Of a DNA stretch of 64,000 nucleotides, positions 54,657 to 62,800 are shown one piece after another (the first letter of the stretch is position 1; each line of letters begins with the position of its first letter). Source of the DNA: Pantoea dispersa (lineage in GTDB: Bacteria; Pseudomonadota; Gammaproteobacteria; Enterobacterales; Enterobacteriaceae). Below the pieces are notes generated by a model. That model saw only the letters and a program-made list of their open reading frames with translations, made no database searches and had not been told where the DNA came from. A program made the translations under genes and the position numbers. The stretch lies in the NCBI RefSeq assembly GCF_014155765.1, contig NZ_SCKT01000006.1, positions 1-64,000 on the forward strand, read 5' to 3'.

Positions 54657-54949
54657 TTGCCGTACTGCGTCTGCGCATTGCTGTTCTGCTGGCCCGGCTG
54701 CGACTGAATCACGCGCTGCCGGGCGCTATCGCGCCGCTCCTGCAGCTTACGCTGCATCTCCTGATTTTGCTGCTGCTGATCCTGACGCAACTGCTGCTGC
54801 TGTTGCTGCTGCTGGACCTGCATGCGCGTCTGCATCCGCTGCTGGCTTGGGTTATAGCCGGGTTGATTCGGTTGGTTAGTGTTGTTCAGCATGTTCGCCA
54901 TGCCGCTCAGCGGCATCAGTGCCGCGATAACAATCAGCCATTTTTTCAT
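54653..54949 (-). CDS. yhhA: DUF2756 small secreted Gln-rich protein YhhA
   Basis: A 98-residue protein with a signal peptide ([18 protein letters not shown]), then [20 protein letters not shown] as in E. coli YhhA, and a glutamine-rich, probably coiled-coil middle with a run of eight Gln. The function is unknown. It lies between ugpQ and ggt as in E. coli and overlaps the ugpQ stop. Confidence 0.83.
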   Translation of the reverse strand: MKKWLIVIAALMPLSGMANMLNNTNQPNQPGYNPSQQRMQTRMQVQQQQQQQQLRQDQQQQNQEMQRKLQERRDSARQRVIQSQPGQQNSNAQTQYGN

Positions 54950-55152
54950 GGTGTTCCTCCATCAGTGCGGCCTGCTGTGTGAGGTTGCTCGCCACCCGGC
55001 AGCAACCGCCGCAACCATAAGTTTATGCGATATCACAAACCCCAAAACCAGGAGTGCACCTAATTTGGCTTAACTGCTATCTTTTTTACAGTATTTGCAA
55101 ACACTTGCAGCAATCAATAACAAATGTAAACAACTGAAAGGATGGTGGCGGG

Positions 55153-56904
55153 ATGAGGATACATAACGGTGTGCGCCAGTTCGGCTGGGCGCTGTTAATG
55201 AGTTTTACCGTGGTGCAGGGGGCGCAGGCGGCGCCAGCCAGCGCACCGCCAGTGTCATATGGCGTCGACAGCGACACCTTTCACCCGGTGAAAGCGCAGC
55301 ACGGGATGGTTGCGTCAGTGGACGCCATGGCAACCCGGGCGGGCGTCGATATCCTCAAACAGGGGGGTAACGCGGTAGATGCAGTGATTGCGGTGGGCTT
55401 TGCGCTGGCGGTCACTCACCCGCAGGCGGGCAACCTGGGCGGTGGCGGCTTTATGCTGCTGCGCACCGCTGCCGGCCGCACCACCGCCATCGATTTCCGC
55501 GAGATGGCGCCGGCGCGTGCCTCGCGCGATATGTTCCTGGATAAGCAGGGCAATGCGGATAGTAAGTTATCACTCACTTCTCATCTGGCTTCCGGCACGC
55601 CGGGAACCGTAGCCGGTTTTGCCCTGGCGGCGCAAAAGTATGGTACGCTGCCGCTCAGCACGCTGCTGGCGCCGGCGATCAAGCTGGCGCGCGACGGCAT
55701 AATCGTTAACGATGCGCTGGCTGACGATCTCGCTACCTACGGTAAAGAGAACCTGATCAACCACGACAACAGTCGCGCCATTTTCTACAAAGCCGACGGT
55801 CAGCCTTACCAGAAGGGCGATCGCCTGGTGCAGAAAAACCTCGCGCACAGCCTGCAGCTGATTGCCCAACAGGGGCCGGATGCTTTCTACAAAGGCAAAA
55901 TTGCCGATGAGATCGCTGCCGAAATGGCGCAGCACGGCGGACTGATTGGCAAGGCGGATCTGGCGGCCTACCGCGCAGTGGAACGCAAGCCGGTAAGCGG
56001 CAGCTACCGTGGCTACGAGGTGTTCTCTATGCCGCCACCGTCGTCCGGTGGCATTCATATCGTGCAGATCCTCAATATCCTGGAAAACTTCGATCTGGCG
56101 AAATGGGGCTTTGGCAGCGCGGACGCGATGCAGGTTATGGCCGAAGCGGAAAAATATGCCTACGCCGACCGCTCCGAGTATCTCGGCGATCCCGACTTCG
56201 TTAAGGTGCCACAGCAGGCGCTGACCAGCAAAGCCTACGCCAGAACGCTGGCCCAGCAGATTGACGTCAACAAGGCGCGCCCCTCAGCCGACATCAAGCC
56301 CGGCAAGCTGGCACCGTACGAGAGCAATCAAACCACCCACTTCTCGGTGGTGGATAAAGACGGCAACGCGGTGGCGGTGACCTACACGCTGAATACCTAC
56401 TTTGGCAGCGGCGTGGTGGCCGGTAACAGCGGCATTCTGATGAACAATGAAATGGATGATTTCTCCGCCAAGCCGGGCACGCCAAACGTCTATGGTCTGG
56501 TGGGCGGTGAGGCGAACGCGATTCAGCCGGCCAAACGTCCGCTGTCATCGATGTCGCCAACCATTGTGGCGAAAGACGGTAAAACCTGGCTGGTGACCGG
56601 CAGCCCGGGCGGCAGTCGGATTATCACTACCGTGCTGCAAATGGTGGTGAACAGTATCGATTTCGGCATGAACGTGGCGGAAGCTACCAATGCGCCGCGC
56701 TTCCACCATCAGTGGCTGCCGGATCAGCTGCGCGTCGAGAAGGGCTTCAGCCCGGATACGCTGCGTCTGCTGGAAGCAAAAGGTCAGCATGTGAAAGTGC
56801 TGCCGGCGATGGGCAGCACGCAGAGCATCATGATTGGCCCGGACGGCATGCGCTACGGCGCGTCCGACCCGCGCTCGGTGGATGATTTGAGTGCCGGGTA
56901 TTAA
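55153..56904 (+). CDS. ggt: Gamma-glutamyltranspeptidase, periplasmic
   Basis: Ggt cleaves glutathione and other gamma-glutamyl peptides in the periplasm. The 583-residue precursor has a signal peptide (ending GAQAAPA) and cuts itself into two subunits before Thr394 in ESNQTTHFSVVD, the residue that is also the nucleophile. The small-subunit segments MNNEMDDFSAKPG and RPLSSMSPTIV are kept. It is divergent from yhhA and convergent with yhhY; no terminator other than the palindromes at 56909-56970. Confidence 0.96.
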   Translation: MRIHNGVRQFGWALLMSFTVVQGAQAAPASAPPVSYGVDSDTFHPVKAQHGMVASVDAMATRAGVDILKQGGNAVDAVIAVGFALAVTHPQAGNLGGGGFMLLRTAAGRTTAIDFREMAPARASRDMFLDKQGNADSKLSLTSHLASGTPGTVAGFALAAQKYGTLPLSTLLAPAIKLARDGIIVNDALADDLATYGKENLINHDNSRAIFYKADGQPYQKGDRLVQKNLAHSLQLIAQQGPDAFYKGKIADEIAAEMAQHGGLIGKADLAAYRAVERKPVSGSYRGYEVFSMPPPSSGGIHIVQILNILENFDLAKWGFGSADAMQVMAEAEKYAYADRSEYLGDPDFVKVPQQALTSKAYARTLAQQIDVNKARPSADIKPGKLAPYESNQTTHFSVVDKDGNAVAVTYTLNTYFGSGVVAGNSGILMNNEMDDFSAKPGTPNVYGLVGGEANAIQPAKRPLSSMSPTIVAKDGKTWLVTGSPGGSRIITTVLQMVVNSIDFGMNVAEATNAPRFHHQWLPDQLRVEKGFSPDTLRLLEAKGQHVKVLPAMGSTQSIMIGPDGMRYGASDPRSVDDLSAGY

Positions 56905-56908
56905 CGTC

Positions 56909-56970
56909 GCGCAATAAATTGCGCCGCTACCTCACCGTGCACCGGCCGGTAGCGGCGCGATTCATCGCGC
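56909..56970. repeat. Paired palindromes between ggt and yhhY
   Basis: GCGCAATAAATTGCGC (56909-56924) and GCGCGATTCATCGCGC (56955-56970) face each other across CGCTAC...GTAGCG, an outer inverted repeat. The second hairpin covers the last codons and stop of yhhY. The same pair, nearly base for base, lies at 62727-62787. Confidence 0.85.
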
Positions 56971-57465
56971 ATTCCCTTTCAGACGCGACATGTAGTGCGT
57001 ATCGATCATCTGGCCGTCGCGGACCGCGAAACCTCTGGCGGTACCTTCAATCTCAAAACCAAACTGCTGATACAAACCCATGGCCTGGTGGTTATCCGCA
57101 AACACCGTCAGTTCAATCCGCGTGACCTGCAGCCAGTTATCGCACAGATCCACCATCGCCGCCATCAGCGCTTTACCCACGCCGCGCCGATGGAATGCCG
57201 GATCAACGCCCATGCCGATAGTGGCGCAGTGACGGCGGCGTGCCACCGCCATAACTTCCAGCGTCAGCTGACCGACAACCTGCCCGTCAATACAGGCCAC
57301 CAGCATGGTGACATGGGGACGGGGATTCGCGAGCCGCTCCTGCCAGAGTGACGGTGACTGATACGGCAGATGCAGCGTGCCCGCCTGGGTTTCCGGCTGG
57401 CTATAGATACGCGTCAGAACGGCGGCATCTTCGGGCGTTGCGTGACGAACAGTAACCTGACTCAT
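56962..57465 (-). CDS. yhhY: GNAT family N-acetyltransferase YhhY
   Basis: A 167-residue GNAT enzyme with the acetyl-CoA loop HRRGVGKALMAAMVDLC and a C-terminal NHQAMGLYQQFGFEIEG. E. coli YhhY acetylates certain amino acids, Phe and Met among them; the natural role is uncertain. AAGGAG precedes the ATG. The last codons overlap a palindrome, so the C-terminal residues (GNAR) were probably shaped by the insertion. Confidence 0.88.
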   Translation of the reverse strand: MSQVTVRHATPEDAAVLTRIYSQPETQAGTLHLPYQSPSLWQERLANPRPHVTMLVACIDGQVVGQLTLEVMAVARRRHCATIGMGVDPAFHRRGVGKALMAAMVDLCDNWLQVTRIELTVFADNHQAMGLYQQFGFEIEGTARGFAVRDGQMIDTHYMSRLKGNAR

Positions 57466-57570
57466 AAAGCAGCTCCTTGCACTCAGTGAATGAAATCCCC
57501 TTTAACATCAGGGAATTCGCGCGCAACGTCAACGGTAAAAAAATCGGGAAAGGGCTTTACAGACGCGAAT

Positions 57571-57589
57571 GATAATGATTATTATTGTC
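57571..57589 (+). promoter_or_regulatory. Fur box of ryhB
   Basis: GATAATGATTATTATTGTC matches the 19-bp Fur consensus at 16 positions and lies immediately before the RyhB RNA, as in E. coli, so the RNA should be made only when iron is scarce. Confidence 0.88.
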
Positions 57590-57592
57590 AAC

Positions 57593-57689
57593 GCGAATCC
57601 GGCAGCGTCTCCTGACAAACCGGGTAAGCACGACATTGCTCACATTGCTTCCAGTGTTTCTTAGCCAGCTCGGGTGCTGGCTTTTTTTT
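57593..57689 (+). ncRNA. ryhB: RyhB small RNA
   Basis: The pairing core CGACATTGCTCACATTGCTT (57631-57650) and CCAGT after it agree with E. coli RyhB, followed by a 7-bp terminator stem AGCCAGC/GCTGGCT (57663-57682) with eight T. The 5' third differs from E. coli. With Fur box, Hfq-type poly-T end and a place next to yhhY, the identity is firm. RyhB represses mRNAs of iron-using proteins such as sodB and the sdh operon. The exact 5' end is estimated from the promoter. Confidence 0.93.
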
Positions 57690-57739
57690 GCCTGCGCCTC
57701 AGCCGAACGCCGTCCGTGGCAATCCACTGCACGGGGAGT

Positions 57740-59308
57740 TTACAGCGTGTACCAGGTGGCCGCACCGGGACCGACCGGCAGGTTAAACACGAACACCCAA
57801 AGCACAAACAGCAGCGTCCAGCCAATCATAAACACCACCGAATAAGGCAGCATCATCGCCACCAGCGTACCGATGCCCATATCACGACGGTAGCGCGCCG
57901 CCACTGCCATGATCAGCCCGAAGTAGCTCATCATCGGCGTAATCACGTTTGTCACTGAGTCACCAATGCGGTACGCCGCCTGGATCACCTCAGGCGCAAA
58001 CCCGACCAGCATCAGCATCGGCACGAAAATCGGTGCGGTCACTGCCCACTGGGCCGACGCGGAGCCAATCATCAGATTGATGAAGCCGCAGATCAGGATG
58101 AAGCAGACAAACAGCAGCGGGGCGCTCATATCCAGTGAAGCCAGCAGGCTGGCACCTTTCACTGCCACCACCGTGCCGAAGTTGCTCCAGTTGAAAAAGG
58201 CGACAAACTGCGCGGCAAAAAACACCAGCACGATGTACATTCCCATGCTGCTCATGCTGGTGGACATGGCATGAATGACATCGCGATCGCTGCGCATGGT
58301 GCCCATCAGGCGGCCATAAACAAAACCGGGGATGGCGAAGAACACAAAGATAAATACCACGATGCCTTTCAGGAACGGTGAACCCGCCAGCGTGCCGGTT
58401 TTGGGATTCAGCAATACGCCGTGACCGGGAATGACCGTCAGCGCCAGCAGCAGTGACACCACCAGCACCGCCCAGCCCGCACCTTTGAGTGCCCGACGCT
58501 CGCCAGGCGACAGCTCGCCCATGTCGCCGCGCACCGCATCACCTTCACTATCCTGATAGCTGCCCAGCTTGGGTTCGACGATGCTGTTGGTGATCCAGGT
58601 GCCCAGCCCGGCAATCACAAAGGTGCTGATAAACATGAAGTACCAGTTCACCTCCGGGCCAACACTGTAAGCAGGATCGATGATCTGCGCTGCACTCTGG
58701 GTAATGCCGGAGAGCAGTGGATCAATAGTGCCAAGCAGCAGATTGGCGCTGTAACCGCCAGAGACGCCAGCAAACGCGGCCGCCAGCCCAGCCAGCGGAT
58801 GGCGACCGAGCGAGTGGAAGATCATCGCAGCCAGCGGAATCAGCACCACATATCCCAGCTCCGAAGCGGTATTCGAGACGATACCGGCAAACACCACGGT
58901 AAAGGTGATCAGCTTCTTCGGGGCGTTAAACACCAGTGCGCGCATCGCGGCGGACAGCAGGCCAGACTGTTCGGCGATGCCGACACCCAGCAGCGCCACC
59001 AGCACGGTTCCCAGCGGGGCAAAGCTAGTGAAATTCGTCACCAGATGACTGACGATGCGCTGTAAGCCTTCTGCGCTCAGCAAACTGACCACGTGAATCA
59101 CCCCGTCCGGCGCGCGCCCGGCGGCACCGATCGGGCGCGGATCGATCACGCTCACGCCTAATGCCGCAGCAATAGCCGACGCGACGAGGATAAACAGGGA
59201 AAACAGTGCAAACAGCGTAATCGGGTGTGGCAACAGGTTGCCCAGCCATTCAACGGTATTGAGGAAGCGTTCGACAGGACGCTTCGCAGGTGAAGTGGTT
59301 TTTTCCAT
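57740..59308 (-). CDS. AbgT family transporter
   Basis: A 522-residue membrane protein with about eleven hydrophobic helices of the AbgT/MtrF family (p-aminobenzoyl-glutamate transporters; some members export sulfonamides). Family marks are GVSGGYSANLLLGTIDPLLSGIT and SASAQWAVTAPIFVPMLML. I chose the ATG at 59308, which has AAGGAG nine bases upstream. No abgA/abgB hydrolase genes are near, so import of folate breakdown products is not supported by context. It is not at this place in E. coli K-12, which has yhhX and yhhW between ryhB and gntR. Confidence 0.85.
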   Translation of the reverse strand: MEKTTSPAKRPVERFLNTVEWLGNLLPHPITLFALFSLFILVASAIAAALGVSVIDPRPIGAAGRAPDGVIHVVSLLSAEGLQRIVSHLVTNFTSFAPLGTVLVALLGVGIAEQSGLLSAAMRALVFNAPKKLITFTVVFAGIVSNTASELGYVVLIPLAAMIFHSLGRHPLAGLAAAFAGVSGGYSANLLLGTIDPLLSGITQSAAQIIDPAYSVGPEVNWYFMFISTFVIAGLGTWITNSIVEPKLGSYQDSEGDAVRGDMGELSPGERRALKGAGWAVLVVSLLLALTVIPGHGVLLNPKTGTLAGSPFLKGIVVFIFVFFAIPGFVYGRLMGTMRSDRDVIHAMSTSMSSMGMYIVLVFFAAQFVAFFNWSNFGTVVAVKGASLLASLDMSAPLLFVCFILICGFINLMIGSASAQWAVTAPIFVPMLMLVGFAPEVIQAAYRIGDSVTNVITPMMSYFGLIMAVAARYRRDMGIGTLVAMMLPYSVVFMIGWTLLFVLWVFVFNLPVGPGAATWYTL

Positions 59309-59702
59309 GAGGTCATTCTCCTTATATACAGCGGGCGAGCCGCTTTTTGCCCGGTTTGCCATAGTAAGAAGAGGGAAAAAACGATCAAGAGTGTGTTTCT
59401 GTTTAAACCAGGGATAATGCGAGGTGTATTTATTTATATTATTGATAATATTTATTTAATTTTATTTATCTTTCGAATGTAAGGTTAGTTAAATAATCTG
59501 TTTTTTTATTTTTATGTGAGGTTAATCCGCTTTCGGATTTAAATAATCCCGCAGGATTGCTTTAATGTTTCTTTTCCAGCAGACCAGTCTTGTTTTTATC
59601 TGCTGGTATTTTTTAGTTGTGTCTGTGAGAGGTTGCGCCGCAACGGCATAACATGACAAAAAAATGATAAACTCAGCGTATCTCTGACCTCAGGCGCACA
59701 CG
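59309..59702. other. AT-rich divergent region between the AbgT gene and gntR
   Basis: The 394-bp gap is far richer in A and T than the rest of the window, most so at 59420-59560, with runs such as TATTTATTTATATTATTG. No gene is seen. It must contain both divergent promoters and could bind H-NS. Confidence 0.5.
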
Positions 59703-60698
59703 ATGAAGAAGAAAAGACCGGTATTACAGGATGTTGCCGATCGCGTCGGCATCACAAAAATGACCGTCAGCCGCTACCTGCGGAACCCCGATCAGGTCTC
59801 TGCGGCGCTGCGCGACAAAATCGCCGTGGCGCTGGATGAACTCGGCTATATCCCCAACCGTGCGCCCGACATGCTCTCTAACGCCACCAGCCGCGCGATT
59901 GGCGTGTTGCTACCCTCGCTCACCAACCAGGTATTTGCCGACGTGCTGCGCGGCATTGAAACCGTGACCGATGAAGCGGGCTATCAGACGCTGGTGGCGC
60001 ACTTCGGCTATAACCCGCACAAAGAGGAGCTGCAGCTGCGTTCGCTGCTGGGCTGGAACATTGATGGCGTGATCCTCACCGAACGTTCCCATACGCCGGG
60101 CACGCTGCGCATGCTGGAAGTGGCGGGCATTCCGGTGATCGAAATGATGGATTGCGTCACGCCGTGCCTTGATATGGCCGTGGGCTTCGACAACGTCGAG
60201 GCGGCGCGGCAGATGACGCATGCTATCCTCAGGAAAGGCCATCGTCACACCGTCTATCTGGGCGCGCGCCTCGATGAGCGTACGCTGCAAAAGCAGCAGG
60301 GCTACGAACAGGCGATGCGCGAAGCCGGGCTGACACCACACAGCGTCATGATGGAAGATGCCTCCTCCTTCAGCGCCGGTGCCCAGCTGCTGCGCGAGGC
60401 GCAGAAGCGCTATCCGCACACTGACAGCCTGTTCTGTACCAATGATGACCTGGCGGTAGGCGCGATGTTTGAATGCCAGCGCCAGGGGTTGCGCGTGCCG
60501 GAGCAGATGGCGATCGCCGGCTTTCACGGCCACGACATCACGCAGGTGGTTAATCCACGGCTGGCTACGGTGCTGACGCCACGCGAACGCATGGGGCGTG
60601 AATCAGCCGCCATGCTGCTGGCGCGGATTGGCGGCGATCGCAGCGTGACCGTGCCGCTGGATGTCGGTTTTGAGATTGCCGAAGGTGGCAGCATCTGA
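59703..60698 (+). CDS. gntR: Gluconate operon repressor GntR (LacI family)
   Basis: GntR represses the gluconate uptake genes and is released by gluconate. The 331-residue protein has the N-terminal LacI helix-turn-helix (LQDVADRVGITKMTVSRYL) with hinge, then a periplasmic-binding-type sensor domain. Length and sequence follow E. coli GntR. gntK and gntU follow on the same strand, with a GntR operator between. Confidence 0.95.
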   Translation: MKKKRPVLQDVADRVGITKMTVSRYLRNPDQVSAALRDKIAVALDELGYIPNRAPDMLSNATSRAIGVLLPSLTNQVFADVLRGIETVTDEAGYQTLVAHFGYNPHKEELQLRSLLGWNIDGVILTERSHTPGTLRMLEVAGIPVIEMMDCVTPCLDMAVGFDNVEAARQMTHAILRKGHRHTVYLGARLDERTLQKQQGYEQAMREAGLTPHSVMMEDASSFSAGAQLLREAQKRYPHTDSLFCTNDDLAVGAMFECQRQGLRVPEQMAIAGFHGHDITQVVNPRLATVLTPRERMGRESAAMLLARIGGDRSVTVPLDVGFEIAEGGSI

Positions 60699-60794
60699 TT
60701 TTGGCGATTTTTTGAGTCAGTTCACACTTTCGTGCTTTTCCGCCTGACAAGGGTTGCCAGCGTCTGAGCGCGCTCGGACAATGGCAATCAAAAT

Positions 60795-60808
60795 TGTTAT
60801 CGGTAACA
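60795..60808. promoter_or_regulatory. GntR operator of gntKU
   Basis: TGTTATCGGTAACA is a near-perfect palindrome (one mismatched pair) of the type ATGTTACCGRTAACAT known for GntR. It lies 31 bp before gntK. Confidence 0.8.
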
Positions 60809-60839
60809 TTGGCAGCTTAATCTGCCGGAGCGCAAAACC

Positions 60840-61376
60840 ATGACCACGCCATCTCCATCGCACCACGTCTTTATCCTGATGGGTGTTTCCGGCAGCGGAA
60901 AGTCTGCCGTCGCCAATCAGGTGTCTCATCAGCTCAGCACCGCGTTTCTGGATGGTGATTTCCTGCATCCGCGCAGTAACATCACCAAAATGGCGGAAGG
61001 CCATCCGCTGAACGACGACGATCGCCAGCCGTGGCTGCAGGCGCTGAATGATGCGGCGTTCGCGATGCAGCGCACCCAGGCGATCTCGATCATCGTCTGT
61101 TCGGCACTGAAGAAGTCCTATCGCGACATCCTGCGTCAGGGTAATCACAACCTGAAATTCATCTATCTGAAGGGCGATTTTGCCACTATTGAGTCTCGTC
61201 TCAAGGCGCGCAAAGGCCACTTCTTCAAACCGCAGATGCTGGTGACACAGTTTGAAACCCTGCAGGAACCGGGTGCCGACGAGCCGGATGTGCTGGTTGT
61301 CGATATCAATCACTCACTGGATGAGGTAGTTGCGGCCACGGTTGCGACCATCGAGGGCGCAATCAACAAGGGCTAG
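60840..61376 (+). CDS. gntK: Gluconokinase
   Basis: GntK phosphorylates gluconate to 6-phosphogluconate for the Entner-Doudoroff and pentose phosphate routes. The 178-residue protein has the P-loop GVSGSGKS at residues 15-22 and the family segments FLDGDFLHPRSNI and GHFFKPQMLVTQFETLQEP. It ends two bases before gntU and is controlled by the GntR operator. Confidence 0.96.
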   Translation: MTTPSPSHHVFILMGVSGSGKSAVANQVSHQLSTAFLDGDFLHPRSNITKMAEGHPLNDDDRQPWLQALNDAAFAMQRTQAISIIVCSALKKSYRDILRQGNHNLKFIYLKGDFATIESRLKARKGHFFKPQMLVTQFETLQEPGADEPDVLVVDINHSLDEVVAATVATIEGAINKG

Positions 61377-61378
61377 TC

Positions 61379-62719
61379 ATGAGTACCGCAACGCTGGTGT
61401 TAACCGCAGCAGGCTCTGTCCTGCTGCTGCTGTTTTTGGTGATGAAAGCGCGTATGCACGCCTTTGTCGCCCTGATGTTAGTGTCGATGGGTGCCGGTCT
61501 GTTCTCCGGTATGCCGCTGGATAAAATTGCCGAGACCATGCAAAAAGGCATGGGCGGCACGCTCGGCTTTCTCGCTATTGTGGTGGCGCTGGGCGCCATG
61601 TTCGGCAAAATTCTGCACGAAACCGGTGCGGTCGATCAGATCGCCATTCGCATGCTGAAAACCTTTGGCGAACGGCGCGCGCACTATGCGATGGGCATTG
61701 CCGGGCTGATCTGTGCGCTGCCGCTGTTCTTTGAAGTGGCCGTAGTGTTGTTGATCAGCATCGCCTTTGCCGTGGCGCGTCGCACCCACGATAATCTGGT
61801 CAAACTGGTGATCCCGCTGTTTGCCGGCGTCGCCGCCGCGGCGGCCTTTTTGCTGCCCGGACCGGCACCGATGCTGCTGGCGGCGCAGATGCACGCTGAC
61901 TTTGGCTGGATGATCCTGCTGGGATTGTGCGCGGCGATTCCCGGCATGCTGATTGCCGGTCCGCTGTTCGGCAACCTGATTGCGCGCCATGTGACGTTCA
62001 GTGCGCCGCCGGAAGATCATCAGCCGGACGTCAGCGAGGGCCAGCTGCCGTCGTTTGGCTTTAGCCTGTCGCTGATTCTGTTCCCGCTGCTGCTGGTCGG
62101 GCTGAAAACCATCGGCGCGCGCTTTACCACACCGGATTCACGTCTGTATGCATGGCTGGAGTTTATCGGCCATCCGTTTACCGCCATCCTGCTGGCGCTG
62201 CTGGTAGCGATTTACGGCCTGGCTTACCGTCAGGGCATGGATAAAGAGAAGGTGATGCAGGTATGCGGCAGCGCGCTGCAGCCGGCGGGGATTATCCTGC
62301 TGGTGATTGGCGCGGGCGGCGTGTTCAAGCAGGTGCTGGTGGATTCCGGCGTTGGTCCGGTGCTGGGCCACGCGCTGACCGGTGCCGGCATGCCGATTGC
62401 GCTGGCCTGTTTTATTCTCTCCGGCGCGATTCGGGTGATTCAGGGCTCGGCCACGGTGGCCTGTTTAACTACCGTCGGGCTGGTGATGCCGGTGATTGAA
62501 CCGTTGCATTACAGCGGTGCGCAGCTGGCGGCGCTGTCGATCTGCATTGGCGGCGGCTCGATTATTATCAGCCACGTCAACGATGCCGGTTTCTGGCTGT
62601 TTGGCCGCTTCACCGGTGCCACCGAAGGCGAGACGCTGAAGACCTGGACGCTGATGGAGACGATTCTCGGCACCACCGGCGCCATCGTCGGGATGATCGC
62701 GTTTAGTTTGTTGTCGTAA
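61379..62719 (+). CDS. gntU: Gluconate permease GntU (GntP family)
   Basis: A 446-residue membrane protein with 12 or more hydrophobic helices, equal in length to E. coli GntU, the low-affinity gluconate permease. Marks: KARMHAFVALMLVSMGAGL, ALPLFFEVAVVLLI and GGSIIISHVNDAGFWLF. It follows gntK by two bases. In E. coli yhgN comes next; here the next gene is yjbB, on the other strand. Confidence 0.95.
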   Translation: MSTATLVLTAAGSVLLLLFLVMKARMHAFVALMLVSMGAGLFSGMPLDKIAETMQKGMGGTLGFLAIVVALGAMFGKILHETGAVDQIAIRMLKTFGERRAHYAMGIAGLICALPLFFEVAVVLLISIAFAVARRTHDNLVKLVIPLFAGVAAAAAFLLPGPAPMLLAAQMHADFGWMILLGLCAAIPGMLIAGPLFGNLIARHVTFSAPPEDHQPDVSEGQLPSFGFSLSLILFPLLLVGLKTIGARFTTPDSRLYAWLEFIGHPFTAILLALLVAIYGLAYRQGMDKEKVMQVCGSALQPAGIILLVIGAGGVFKQVLVDSGVGPVLGHALTGAGMPIALACFILSGAIRVIQGSATVACLTTVGLVMPVIEPLHYSGAQLAALSICIGGGSIIISHVNDAGFWLFGRFTGATEGETLKTWTLMETILGTTGAIVGMIAFSLLS

Positions 62720-62726
62720 TGGCAAT

Positions 62727-62787
62727 GCGCAATAAATTGCGCCGTTACAGATTAATGCTCAGCCTGTAGCGGCGCGATTTATCGCGC
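62727..62787. repeat. Paired palindromes between gntU and yjbB
   Basis: GCGCAATAAATTGCGC (62727-62742) and GCGCGATTTATCGCGC (62772-62787) with CGTTAC...GTAGCG between form the same nested element as at 56909-56970. It fills an 81-bp convergent gap. Confidence 0.85.
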
Positions 62788-62800
62788 GTTGTAAAAATGA

